In this document: piece after piece, positions 1 through 11,500 of the stretch
Layout of the letters: every line of letters begins with the position of its first letter
Numbering within the stretch: position 1 is the stretch's first letter
From: Icerya purchasi
Lineage: Eukaryota; Arthropoda; Insecta; Hemiptera; Monophlebidae
Direction of reading: 5' to 3'
NCBI GenBank assembly: GCA_039619475.1
Contig: CM077115.1
Coordinates: forward strand, 150,046,274-150,110,273
Length of the DNA stretch: 64,000 nucleotides
Translations under genes and position numbers: made by a program
The notes under the pieces: model-generated
What the model was told of the DNA's origin: nothing
What the model saw: the letters and a program-made list of their open reading frames with translations, nothing else
The model's database searches: none

Positions 1-121
1 GGCAACAGGCGACTCAATCAAATCTCTTTTTTATCTATTCAAAGTTTCCGAACAAACTATATCAGAAATTACAATCATCGTTTTGAAAGCAATGATTGAA
101 GCACTGCAGGATTACATCAAG
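1..121 (+). CDS. PIF/Harbinger (HARBI1-like) transposase exon, partial
   Basis: Open from base 2 to a strong splice donor (ATCAAG then GTAAGTAG) at 121/122. The peptide starts ATGDSIKSLFYLFKVS and ends ALQDYIK. It resembles the conserved N-terminal part of HARBI1/PIF transposases, where an ATGDSF-like motif precedes a helix-turn-helix-like segment; that match is from memory of the family. The DDE catalytic residues are not in the window. The next ORF inward is a MADF-domain protein on the opposite strand, the usual second ORF of a Harbinger element, so a transposon copy is more likely than a domesticated host gene. The 5' end is cut by the window edge and no downstream exon was recognised. 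Confidence 0.6.
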
Positions 122-731
122 GTAAGTAGAAATAATTTCTTAGTAACGTGTGTTTATTCATTTGTATTTCGTAATTGCTACAAAAAATAATTATCACAGC
201 AAAATTGATATATAGGAAAAAATGTGCATATAAATATATCTACGTATATATTTTGAGAAAAATCAAATAAGTAGAGTAAAATAGAGGAATTAGAGTGTCT
301 GAAAAGTACATTGGTTAGTAACTTTAGTAAGCGTAATGTAATTCAGAAAGTACTTCATTCACAGAAAGTCATCAGTTGTTGCTGAACGTTAAAAAACCAT
401 TCATATCAAAGCCATCGTTTTCAGTGGTAACCGCATCAGCATCATTCAGATCGAAATAAACTGGAATTCGATTATTACTGGTACGACTTCCAGTATTGGT
501 GGTCGAGTATGACGGGGATGGAACGACAGAATATGTCGAAGATGATGCGACAGAATTTGACGGAGATGGTGCGACAGGATATGTCGGAGACTGTGGCACG
601 GGCAACAGCCCAGCATCAGATAGGGGTAGAGTTGGAAAAGTGATTGTTGCTGGCTGCTTAGGAAGAAGCTGGGTTGGACGTGGTGGCATCAGTAGTCGTA
701 CTGGTTGTTGTTAAGGCAGTAGGCCCATTTC

Positions 732-1273
732 TTGCATTTCAAGATCTCAAACTTTTAATTATGTTTTTTACTCCTTTGACATCTAGATTATATACTTGTC
801 CCCAAGTTGAGCCAATGCGTCGTTCCTAGCCTGCTTGTTGTTATAAGTTTTATCCCTGATATCCCGCAACACCGGTAAGTAAAGTAAGTCCCATACCCTT
901 AACAGGGCGTCGGGGATTGTGAAGTTAAGGTACACAATGAACTAAGGCCGACAATGAGAGTAGGGAGGCCAGTTCCTTTCTCTCGGCCGCCTTTACTTTC
1001 CCCGATTTCTCTGGTACCCAATTATTTCAGGCTCTGGGAGCAATTCGGATCTGGAACAAGACAAGTCTCGATAACCTATGACACCTCTGGTTTAGTAGTC
1101 AAGCGTCTTAACCACTAGGCTACCGTTGCATTTCAAGATCTCAAACTTTCAATTTTGTTTTTTACTCGTTTGACATCTAGATTATATACTTGTCCCCAAG
1201 TTGAGTCAATGCGTCGTTCCTAGCCTGCTTGTTGTTATAAGTTTTATCCCTGATATCCCGCAACACCGGTAAG
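732..1273. repeat. 148-bp direct repeats flanking a SINE (732-879 and 1126-1273)
   Basis: Both copies begin TTGCATTTCAAGATCTC and end CAACACCGGTAAG. They have the same length and only a handful of differences by eye. They abut the SINE on both sides and correspond to the MADF-domain coding DNA. This has the geometry of a target-site duplication but is about ten times longer than usual for LINE-mobilised SINEs. Confidence 0.85.
880..1125 (-). mobile_element. tRNA-derived SINE (family A)
   Basis: Read on minus from 1125, the head is GGTAGCCTAGTGGTTAAGAC, a good pol III A box, followed about 35 bases on by a weaker B-box-like GGTTATCGAGACT. The body runs to a tail ending ACTTACTTTACTTA. A diverged, shorter relative lies at 49745-49845 on the same strand. 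No coding capacity. Assignment rests on the A/B boxes and on the second copy. Confidence 0.7.
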
Positions 1274-1544
1274 CTTCGATAATCATCAATAAAACCTAAT
1301 GTTTCTTTTCCTCCGTCGGACATGACAAAACAAACGAAAACAATCAACAACAGAAAACAAGAAATTTCTCATGAACCGGCGGTTTTCGAGTGAAGAGGCA
1401 CGGAATGGCGCACGTAAACCCACCACTTGCGCTTCGCCGGCCGCTCCAAGGTGTAAAACGTTCAACTCAAACGATGCCCCCCCCTTCCGCTATGACGCAT
1501 GCCTCTAACGCACGTGAATCTGAACAAGTGCGGACATACCCTAA

Positions 1545-2990
1545 CATTAACACCATTCAACCGGTGCGCAAATATTACGAATCAAGTGTACCCAACCATC
1601 TATAAAAACACTTAAACCTACATATTCTAAACCGGAAATCATTAGGAATCGACTTACACGCTTCACCGCTGGTAATACCGCAGCTAACAACTAATGTTCG
1701 AATAATATTTAAATATTAAAATCTAAAAAAAACTGCCAAAGAATTTGAGGTAGGGTTTATTAGCGGTGTAAAAGTGTTGGTCCGAACGGGACTCAGAGGT
1801 AAGTGTTAAGAGACCATGTTACTCGAATTCGCCGTGTCTACCCCGAGCTTCTTACTAATATTTTAGATAATTCAACAGCAGTCGCGGCTAAAAATAAAAT
1901 AATTTAAGGCAGAAGGGAAAGGGAAGGGGGGATAAATATCCGCCTTAAGGCGATTTCCGAGACGGATTACCTGCGCGAATTTATCATCCGAAAAGACGAG
2001 ACACTTTTCACTCCTGCGTACTAATTAATAAATTATACGTACACCGTGTGGTCATTAGCAGATTCTGAGGCATAACAAGGCGATATGTCTGGTTCAAGCA
2101 GGTAACAAATGAAAGAGACAACAGAGCTGCCATCGCGACAGACGTTTTTTCGGTGCGAACGAAGAGACATTATTTTTTATAACTTAAGGCGCGAGTGATA
2201 AAACGGTAACAGGAACGTAATTAAAAACACCGCACACGGTCGATGAAGAGTCGGAACCGCTGCAAATTAATAGGTTCGCACGCCGCTGCCGATGCGCGTC
2301 CAATTTATTAAATATGTTTTATTACTCGGCCGTCCTCGACGACAGCCGACCATAAAGTGTTCACGCTGGTCGATTGTCTGACAGCCAGCTTTTCCAGCTG
2401 AAATATGATAGTCAACATTGCGGAAATGTGTAAAGTTAATCATTCAGATTTCGGCTGAAATTTCAGTTCGGATTTCTCGCGACCAGTTAATGTGCAAGAA
2501 TATAAATGAAGAAACATAAATGTTATTCTTAAAAATTTATCACCGACCATAATATACATACATGTGTGTTGCACATTAACACACATTAATAACATGCGGC
2601 GTGTCTCGTAAAATGACCCACCCGGAGAGGTAAACACTTTTTCCTTTTCCTCAATTTGTTCCGTCGTCGAGAATGATGTATTTAAAAAAGATGTAGCACA
2701 CCAGATTGCACGAATCAGGAAGATATACTAAAAAAAAACACACACACACACAGAGAAAAAAACGATCTCAAAAGAAATTGTTTGAAATTAATCTCCTCGT
2801 TACATCTTCTTCGCTGACTTGTTTTATAGAAGAATCCTTTCTGGAAGTATGCTAATAAGTGTCTCTGATGGCTGAAACACAATCAGGTGTTTCTGTTTAA
2901 ATGTGAGCTTAGGTACACCGCTTCTTCCGACACCGTGTATTTATTTCCAACCTCTACAAAACCTTTTTTTTGTTCTATTTACTGGCTTCC
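1545..2990. other. Non-coding stretch; GC-richer patch at about 2040-2410
   Basis: No convincing gene. The patch around 2040-2410 is richer in GC and CpG than its surroundings and could be an old regulatory region or an unrecognised repeat. Short open frames here have no family resemblance. A small (CA)n lies near 2738-2750. Confidence 0.4.
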
Positions 2991-3039
2991 TGTACTGATG
3001 CGCCTTTTGATAATGATTCCCACCAACTGACATCTCGAT

Positions 3040-4370
3040 CATTTGATTTCATTCATTTTTAGGAATCGTTCAATTTGTGTTTTTCTCTCTCGGAGATCTC
3101 CGCTCGGTCGTAGTCTCTTTAATTACGATATTGTATTACTCGTCTCTTCGTCGCACAATATCGATGTAGCAAATGACACACTTAACACGCCTTTCTTTCC
3201 TTGCCGGAACGAATTCATCTTCTTAATCGTTCCTATATCTCTGCTCGTATTGCCTTTTCCCGTTGTAATTCAGACGTCGTTAATCCATCATTAAACAATT
3301 ACTCCTCGTGTTTACTGATTATGCTATCCCGGGTGTGTTCTTTAATCCGTTTCCGAACGTTGTGCTCATTTCCAAGAAGATGAACTTGTTGAAAGTGCGG
3401 TCGCCTATTCAAAAATGGGAAGCGATTCTCACATTTTCACTTCTTTATATCCGCTCCATATTTGATTACGGCGTTCTTTTATCTACGGTACCGCTTGCAA
3501 ATGTTGCTCCTCTCAATTAGAATTTTGACTTTCTCGCCATTTATCTCCCTTTCTACACTGAAATCTTATCCTACCTTAAAAATTCTCGCGGAATCCAATT
3601 ATTCCCCACTTTCCATATATTAATCGACTCCTCGGTATACACTAAAAAACCTACTCTGGAATTTCAACTTTTAATAACTGACGCTTAATTCTTAGCCAAA
3701 TCCTCCTCCCACCAATAGCAAATGATGTTTCCCGTTGTCTTATTTCATTCGCGTTTTCTGTACAATTTCTACCATTAGGCTTCCCCATATTTCTCCTTCA
3801 TCGCCGCTAAACTTTCATATAAATCGTCCAAATCTCTTTCTCAAACTACAACGAAACAGAAATTCCATTATCAATTCCTTCGCATGTGAGCATTCTTACC
3901 GATGATGTCGAAACTTGCTTCGTCCGCGACTACTCAGAGTCCTCCCCGATCATGCTCTCCTCTCTGCTTTATTTTTACAATTACATTATTTTGCTCATTC
4001 TACTATCCACCATTCATATTCCAGTTATTTGCTTTGTTTCAATCCCATGCTGTCACAGTCTCTTCTGTGATACCACTATTCTACGTATACGCTCCTTAAT
4101 TTACATTCTTTATTGTCTTCAATCTCTCATTACCGATTTCCCAAGTGCTTTTAGTCACATGAGTATCACCAAAGGAAATGAGCTAGCTGATTCTCTAGCT
4201 CGGATTGTTGTTTTCTTTCGTTTCTCTTTTCACGCGAAACAAGTCTCAAGCATTGAAAATCAATTATTATGTATATATATGTGTAAAAATAGAATTGGTT
4301 TAAAATACCCTTTCAATCGGTCAAAAATTTTAAAGCCGAATCGAGAACGGATTATGGCTTAAAAAATCAA
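3040..4370 (+). pseudogene. I/Jockey-like LINE ORF2 remnant (late RT to RNase H)
   Basis: Pyrimidine-rich DNA, broken by stops and frameshifts. Recognisable pieces in order are MNLLKVRSPIQKWEA near 3380-3425, matching the thumb region after the RT domain (NLLK-x-LSH-x-KWGA type); YIRSIFDYGVLL near 3450-3480; and SHMSITKGNELADSLAR near 4155-4205, matching the last RNase H motif (SH-x-GI-x-GNE-x-AD-x-LAR). The order and spacing fit the 3' half of an I-type ORF2. Family calls are from motif memory. No intact frame remains. Confidence 0.6.
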
Positions 4371-4379
4371 CAAAAATGT

Positions 4380-6380
4380 AAGTTATGGGAACAATCAAGA
4401 AGCAGAGAATCATAGTTAAGTGCCGAGAATACAACGCGATTCATCAATGACGTCAACTGTGGAAAGCTATCGCAATCTATTCATGAAATTAGTTTTAATC
4501 TTTACCGATGAAAAAAAATACAATGTGCAGTTTTCATTTAGATAAACGAGGCATTGGGGGAAAAAAACGGGAAAAAGAACAATTAAGAGTTAATAATGTT
4601 TAATTTAAAATAAACTGTGCAGCTGTAGTCCCATTAATATAGTGGCGACGCCCGAAAGTATTACATCCGCAGGCCTCGCCAATTGTTTTAAAGGGAACAT
4701 CCTTCAAAAGCAATTACAGTTTTTATTAATCATTCAAATTTTAATAATTTTATTCTGTTTTGTTTTTTATTTACTGAGGGATCACGAACAAATTGAAATT
4801 TCACTACAGCTTTCGTTTTAAACTTACCAACTCAAAAAATTCGAACACTGATTGAAAACTCACAAAATAACAAACCGTATTACTTTCTTCGCTAGAATAG
4901 ACTAGTACTCGGGATTGAAAAAAGTGCTATAAAAATCAAAAAAAAAAAAAAAAAAAAAAAAATAATCAAACGATGAAATTCAATTGGACATGATATTAAA
5001 ACAAAAATAATGAAAAATTACGGACACATCTTAAGAATTAACGTCAAATAAAATAGGCTAGAAATGTTTATGGGGACATCCTATAGTAGTACTAGAAAAA
5101 AAAAAAAAATACAGTAATAATATTAAAGATAAATGTTACATAATATCCGAAAATCTGAAAAAGACCTGAATTGAGCTTTTTGTTTTTCTTTTTGCTGGTT
5201 GATTGTCAACCTAAAAGAGGATGCTACCGATAAATTTGATACGATAAGATATTGACAGTAATGATCGATAAAGAAAAAGAAGATATAAAATGAGCAATAA
5301 AGAAGAGAAAACCTATAAAATTGAATATAAATTTAGAGTAAAGAATAGTTTAATGGAAGATGAACACTTTTAGAAAGGTCGCGATCAGCAGATAATTACA
5401 TCATTTGGTGGAAGAGTGCGACGACTAAACAAAGAACAGCCAAAACGGACGAAGAAAGGCAATAAAGTACAATAGTACTGTGGGCGAATAACAGAAAAGG
5501 TTAACGGAACCGATCGAGTGAAGGGAACTCAAAGTGAATTAATGATCGGGAGAAGAAAATATTAGGTTTCAGATTAAAAGAGGAAGAATGCGATCAAAAT
5601 TAAAAATAGATTTATATGGATACAGGAAATAAGAAGAAGCAAGTAAAAAGAAGATTAGAACCAAAGAATCAACTGAAATTGTTATTTTCGATGGCTATAT
5701 TGGTAAGAATCCGTCGCGGATCAATACGAAAGGAATGAAGGTAAGAAAATGAACGTATTACGACGAAGGGTCATGAATTGAAAAGAGAAAGAATCGACGA
5801 CCGGAATGAATTTAAAAACTGAAAAAAAAAAAAAAAGTAATCAAGAGAAATGAATATAATGGGGCAACGAAGGAAAACTCTCAGCTCGATTGTAAAGACA
5901 AAACTGGGGGGGAAAAAACATCACAAACAAATTAAAAACCAAAATGACGTAGGTAACTTCATCGTCATCGTTGATAAACTTAATCAAGGTTATTAATATC
6001 TCCATTTTTTGCAAAAGAAACGATTATGTTAGTGGACGAGTACTCACAGGACTCGATTTTTTCACCTACCTCCAATTTTGGTTAAGCTTAATGTATACAT
6101 CTTAAAATCTTCACTTCGTTCTAAAAGCTTCATCAAATATTCCCATTAGCATCACCTTTAACATTCATTTCATTTATCTATTTAAACATTTTTCCTCCAG
6201 TTTTTTGAATTCCCTCCTTTTCTAGATTTCGTTCCTGTCAGTATTGTTGCTTCACTAACCACATGCTTCTTCCCGCTTCTTTTTCATTTAAATCATATTA
6301 TTCAGCCATGCAAAAAAAAAAAAAAAAAGATAAATCTTATTACATAAGAAAAAAGTAGGGTTATTCATTAAATAGTATTT
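4380..6380. other. AT-rich non-coding stretch
   Basis: Purine-rich plus strand with A runs (about 4939-4962, 5097-5110, 5820-5835, 6310-6328). It may hide an antisense LINE, because the LINEs nearby have pyrimidine-rich sense strands, but no motif could be read. Nothing else supportable. Confidence 0.35.
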
Positions 6381-6387
6381 AATTTAC

Positions 6388-6449
6388 TTATGTTTGCGCG
6401 GCAATCTCTAGCACATACTTTGGACCGTAGAATCTGACCGTCATCGTGC
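6388..6449 (-). other. Possible small terminal exon, unknown gene
   Basis: On minus an acceptor-like GCTATTTTTAG is followed by a 60-base GC-richer frame reading TMTVRFYGPKYVLEIAAQT and a TAA stop. Its entry phase (two bases, GC) would match the exit phase of the milton exon at 18613, giving Gly. The peptide does not resemble milton, and chance is a serious alternative for so short a frame. Confidence 0.15.
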
Positions 6450-6884
6450 CTAAAAATAGCTTCAAAACATTCAAATCAAGCGTTCGGCCAGAGAACTGAT
6501 TTTTGTTCACCGCGAAACTGAAAAAACTTCTCCGAAATGTTAATTTACGTTTTTAAGACACTTCAAAACTACTAACATGAATTGACGTTTTAAAATCAAA
6601 ATATTGGCCCAATTTCTCAGACTAATTCTAAACCATATAATATTCTAGGACACTAGCTGCGACTTATTGAATACATTTTATAACCTACAACTAAAACACG
6701 CGTCTTGTCAGCTAATTTTTTTTTTTTTTTTTTAATTCCCATTTATATTATTCGATTATATTCTGGCTTATATTACAAAAAGGACGACGATGATTTTTTG
6801 TTTAACGAATCCGCAAAAAGAACCACCCGAATTATAAAAAAAAAAAAAAAGATTAAGGTAAAATCTTTCTTTTTTTGGGCGCGT

Positions 6885-7790
6885 CAACGCAGCACATTTA
6901 CCCAACGCAAACGACTAGCAGAATGATGAAACGTAAAACGTGGCAGGTTATATCAGGAAACGATTAGAGATAGAAGAAATGAAGGCAGCTAACACAGGAA
7001 TAACAGAAGGAGATGAAAGAGTGAGAATGTAGTGTAAGGAGTTGGGATGCCAAGGCCAGGCAAATTGAAATAAAGGACTGCGCGCTCCGAGGAAATACAA
7101 GAGGAGCATTCGAATAGAACGTGATTTGCATCACAGGCCAAATTTAAGATAGGAGGATGAAAGGAACACAACGGAGACTGAACAATATCAAAACGAATGG
7201 AAGAAGCCGGTAGCAGACAGTGATTAAAGCCGAACTATGGAAGAAATAACAGATCGACTGCTGCAGGGAAAATTATTAAACCAGGGAAAAGGTACACAGC
7301 AAGGTAAAAGTAGTTAGGGTTGAAGAAAAGAGCCGGACAGAGATCGGTCCAAAAGTCATGGTGAGAACGGATAAGAGAGAGCGCAAAGACTTCGAGAGGG
7401 GAATCTGCCTATGAAACGACCGTTTACTGCAGTTAAACGTACCAAAGAGTCGGAAAGACCGTTACCGCCGATGTCTGCAGTAGCTCGGAATCCAAAGCAG
7501 GTCAATTAGGATAGAGTGGAATGCTAATAAATTATAAATTAAGGAACGAATATAAAGAATAATAGGATCCGACGAGGGTTTAGAGAAAGGCGACGAGATG
7601 GTTAATAAAACGCTTTTCGAGTCGGAGCATGGGAAGAATTCCGATAATAAATTGGATGCTGGGGATATAAAAAGGATAGCACGTAAAATATCCATGGATT
7701 TGGTAGGAGAAAAGGAAGGGAGTTGGAAAGGAGTCAAAATAGTTGAGATTAGGAAGATTAAAAGCGGCTCCGACGCCTGAAGCAAATTTT
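6885..7790 (-). pseudogene. I-like LINE 3' part (RNase H and C-terminus), family L
   Basis: Read on minus, RNase H pieces appear first: CSDSKSVLLTISSPFSK, then SLIYNLLAFHSILIDLLWIPSYC and GNGLSDSLVR. The C-terminal signature of the family follows, FHPPILNLACDANHVLFEC. The 3' UTR ends near 6885 with GGGTAAATGTGCTGCGTTGACGCGCCC and A-rich DNA. The plus-strand copy at 62755-63260 matches through the C-terminus and UTR. Several stops and frame changes show it is inactive. It represents the 3' third of an ORF2. Confidence 0.7.
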
Positions 7791-7799
7791 GAGCCGTCC

Positions 7800-8505
7800 G
7801 TAAAAATTGTGCTATGAGCTGGAAATAGTGAGGATAAAGTTTGGTTAAATTAGTTACGTGATTTTTTTATAATCACTGATATGAATAATGTAATAATCAA
7901 TTCTACGATTACTCTTCCATTTGCTTTTCTACTCCCTCTCGCATTATTAGCGCGTTTGTTTTTGAGCAAATAATCCGCTTAATTATTAACCAGCAAAAGC
8001 CCACACCGTAACAAGGTATCGAAAAATGTGGGAAAAAGTAACAGGAACAATAACAATGGCTCTGATTATTCAAACAAAATGAGCACGGGTACACATGCGC
8101 GCGCGTGAAAAAAAAAATAGCAGAAGAAATAACGGACTAGCAGAATAACAGAATAACAGTTTGCAGCATTTAGTGTTTTTATATTGATGCGCCCGCATAT
8201 TATAAACAAATGTAAAAATAACACTGTTTTTTGAAAATAACGGTTAACGGGGAGATGATGAAGAATGCGAAAAACAATAAAACCGTGAAAGTAACTGCAC
8301 CGGCTGTGGAAATTTTTCAGTCGAAAATAACTACAAGTATATAAAGCGTATTCTTCCATATAGGCGCGCATTTTTGGGAGTGTTAAAATTCGAACGGCGA
8401 AAGATGAATAGAATTAATTTTTATGTAGGTTACTCACTTCGAAGAATTCACTGTTGTTATTTGTTCTCTCTACCGTGCTCTACAATTTAAAGAAAGAAGA
8501 TATAC

Positions 8506-8543
<38 letters not shown>

Positions 8544-11500
8544 GTGAGTGTACGGAGAAAAATGTTAATGAAATAACCAGAACAAACAACCAAATTAATT
8601 ACAAACATCACTACTCCGTGTAACGACAATGCTGAAATGTTAACAATGATATTTCTGTTAACAGCTCTAGCATACGAAAACAATGCATACACTTGCTCTA
8701 TCACGGACACCAACACCTGAGAAACAATTTCATAAATTAGTCGAAGAATGTTCATCGTAGCCCCTTCATCTCTATTCCTGATGTAATGAAAAAAATACTA
8801 TCCTGCTCAGAACGAGGAAATTTTCATACAGAAACAAACCCGCTATTATCGGTACGATTGTTTTTAAAAATAAAATAACCTATATCAGCTACCGTCGGTT
8901 AGTTAATTGTATTTCGTTCGGGTAAAATATCCCGATGTCGCAAACTTCTAAAAATTTTACTTGTCTCGGGGGGGGGGGGGGGGGGGGGTTATATTATTTT
9001 TTGATTCCATCACTAAACAAACTAAAACCAGCTTTTGATACTACAGAATTGTAGAAAAATATTTTAAATTGTCACAAATTTAAATCCCTCGGTAAATTTG
9101 GCACGTGGAACCTTTTTTAAAAAAATCAAATCGCGAAAAAAAAGTTGCCAAAAAGAATTTTAAAAAATTACGCCGAAGCATCCAAGGATGGCTAATTATA
9201 CAAAATCTAAAAAAATTCTAATGGAAAACTACCGGATCAATTTGAATGAAATTTAGCAGGACTGTGTTTTTCTTGTAGTTCTTTCATTTCGGAAGTCTTT
9301 GTTTTCTGTTTTTTTCCCCCGTATATGTCGGTGTCTTAAATTACGATTATAAAAGTTTTGAATTTTATTATATAAAAAGTTTCGTAATGCATTTCACTAA
9401 CGCGTATTTTATTTTTTAAACGAAATTTTTAAACTTAATTATGATAAAAACAAGGTAATTTTTTTTGATTTGACAACTCGCGTCTCTTTAAGAAAAATTT
9501 AGAAAAAAAAAAAATCACAGTATTCGTCTTTTTCCGTTTGTAAAATGTCTATACACTTTTATGTCTAATTAATTAGAGTTAACTTAGGTTATCAAAGTTC
9601 ATTTTAAATTTATAATTAGTTTTTTATCGTCTTTACTTCTTCGAATTCGTATATTGGACACGGTTGTTAACTGCGTAATTTCCCACGGGTAATAAAATAT
9701 GCATTCCACTAAATTAAAATTCTAAAACCAACTTTTAAAACTAACTGCTTTTAAAAATGCAAGAGTAACCCGGCAGTAATGTGCTTCAACAACACGTATC
9801 TGTAAGTTGCAAAATACTGTTAACTTGCATGCACATAAGGTAAACCGGAAATCGTCCCGAGGACGTTATACCTCCTATGTGTCTGGCCCCTTTAGTTATA
9901 AGTAAGCTGCTGGTATTTACATTAGGTCGATAAGTTTCCCCTTCCTGCATATAGAAAAGGAATAAAAATTCGTTTTCGTATGCGGCTTTAATTAAAATAA
10001 TTATAATGGATTTGACGATTGAACGACAAGCTTACTGCTGGTAAACTGAAGCAAATGTGCATTAGAGAAAACATTTCGAACTTTCAAATACGTTTTCCAA
10101 AAGATGATATAATCTTTTTTCGCCATTCGAGCGAGTTTGATTTTAGAAAAATGTCCTCCTTTAAGAAGCAATTTGTCGATTTTCAACATTTCATATAATA
10201 TTCCGGAATCCTAATGAGGTTCAGAAAAGCCCCCCCCCCCCCAAAAAAAAAACAAACTTGAAATATAACTTAAGACAACTGATTAATCTGAGAGAAAGAA
10301 AAAAAAAAAAGTATAAACCTGCGAGAATATACGTAATATAAAATTTAAAACGATATGAAAAATCCCTTAAATATTCATCACTCGATAATCCATTAAATGG
10401 GGAGTATTCAAAACACATAATAGAAATTAAACAAAAATATTTCCGGTAACCAAACGATTTAATGACTGCAAAAGACACCGGTTCCAATCTGTAACATATG
10501 TAACTCTGATCTTTCTGTTCTCGATATCCTCATAGAACATCCTCAGTTCAATTCGTTCAGATTAACACATAATCTTCCCCTCTCCTTGTCTAATATCCGA
10601 TGACTATCCTTTCGAACCTAATCAGTTTCCTACACCATGCAAAGCTATACTACGCAATATAAATTCCGTAATTCGTTTATTTAACATATACATCTATATA
10701 TATTTATCCGTGCCTCTCTCTAGCCAATAGTTGCTGTGCATGGCATGTAAATTTAAATAAATAATAAAACTTGAAAACCCAAAAAACACACGAAAAATTT
10801 GAGAGCCATCATAGTGACGCACGAAGCTTTTGGAGAACTCTTAAGGTCGGTAAAGATTTTTCAATTCCTTTTAAGAAAACATTCAAAGTTCCTCGAAAAT
10901 TTAAAAAAAAAATAAATAAAAAGTTTCAGGGTGAGAATATATTTTAGTTAAAAATGTTAATAAACGTACACAAAAAAGGTAAATTTCTCTCTGGTTAAGC
11001 ATAGCCAAATCAGACCTTCGGGAACCTTGGAACCTTCCGAGTCTAGAAAAGAAAAATTATATTTCTTGTCCCGGCGAGTTATATGCAGTTAATTATTTTG
11101 AAATAAACTACCAATGCAATATATTAATGAATTATACACAGACCACGAAAAATTCATAAGATGCGAATGACAGGGTGATGTGGTCTTGTGTTCGCTGGGA
11201 CCTCGGGGCATTTTGTCAGCCAGCTGTGGAATTATTCAATATCATCCGGAAGATTCAGAACAATTCTTCCAAATCCTCAGTCACAGCACCAACTTCACCT
11301 ATCGCATAGATTTCCACATCTCTTCGGCATGATTCTTCTTTTTGCGTCTTGGTCACATTACCGTCATTGCATTTCGACAACTTCACGCCGTGCAATGCAG
11401 ATCATCTTTTCTTCCAGCGCTCCTTTCTCCTTCCTCACATTTCTACTTCTTATTATTTTACATTACTTTCAATTCCTTTTTGTATCTTCCACTATTCCCA

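Larger units (their letters stand above)
372..1323 (-). pseudogene. MADF-domain ORF of a Harbinger element, broken by a SINE
   Basis: On the minus strand an ATG at 1323 opens MSDGGKETLGFIDDYRS, running into DIRDKTYNNKQARNDAL and, after a one-base frame change, DVKGVKNIIKSLRS. This is the spacing of a MADF (Myb/SANT-like) DNA-binding domain. The C-terminal part (689-372) is a Pro/Ser/Thr-rich tail ending in DLNDADAVTTENDGFD and a stop. In-frame stops lie near the end of the domain and just before the tail. The middle is split by a SINE and a 148-bp duplication of the domain's own DNA. MADF partners normally help Harbinger transposases bind their ends; this copy is clearly dead. Confidence 0.55.
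1..1541. mobile_element. PIF/Harbinger element, right-hand part
   Basis: Inferred from a transposase exon on plus (1-121) facing a decayed MADF ORF on minus (372-1323), the two-gene layout of Harbinger elements. A possible right end is the GC-rich block stopping at 1541, whose inverse reads GGGTATGTCCGCAC and is followed by TAA, a plausible 3-bp TWA target. The left end lies outside the window, so the terminal repeat cannot be confirmed. A SINE at 880-1125 has landed inside the MADF ORF. Confidence 0.4.

Noticed and set aside
496..714. Asp/Gly-rich plus frame
   Set aside because: Antisense shadow of the Pro/Ser-rich MADF protein tail on minus.
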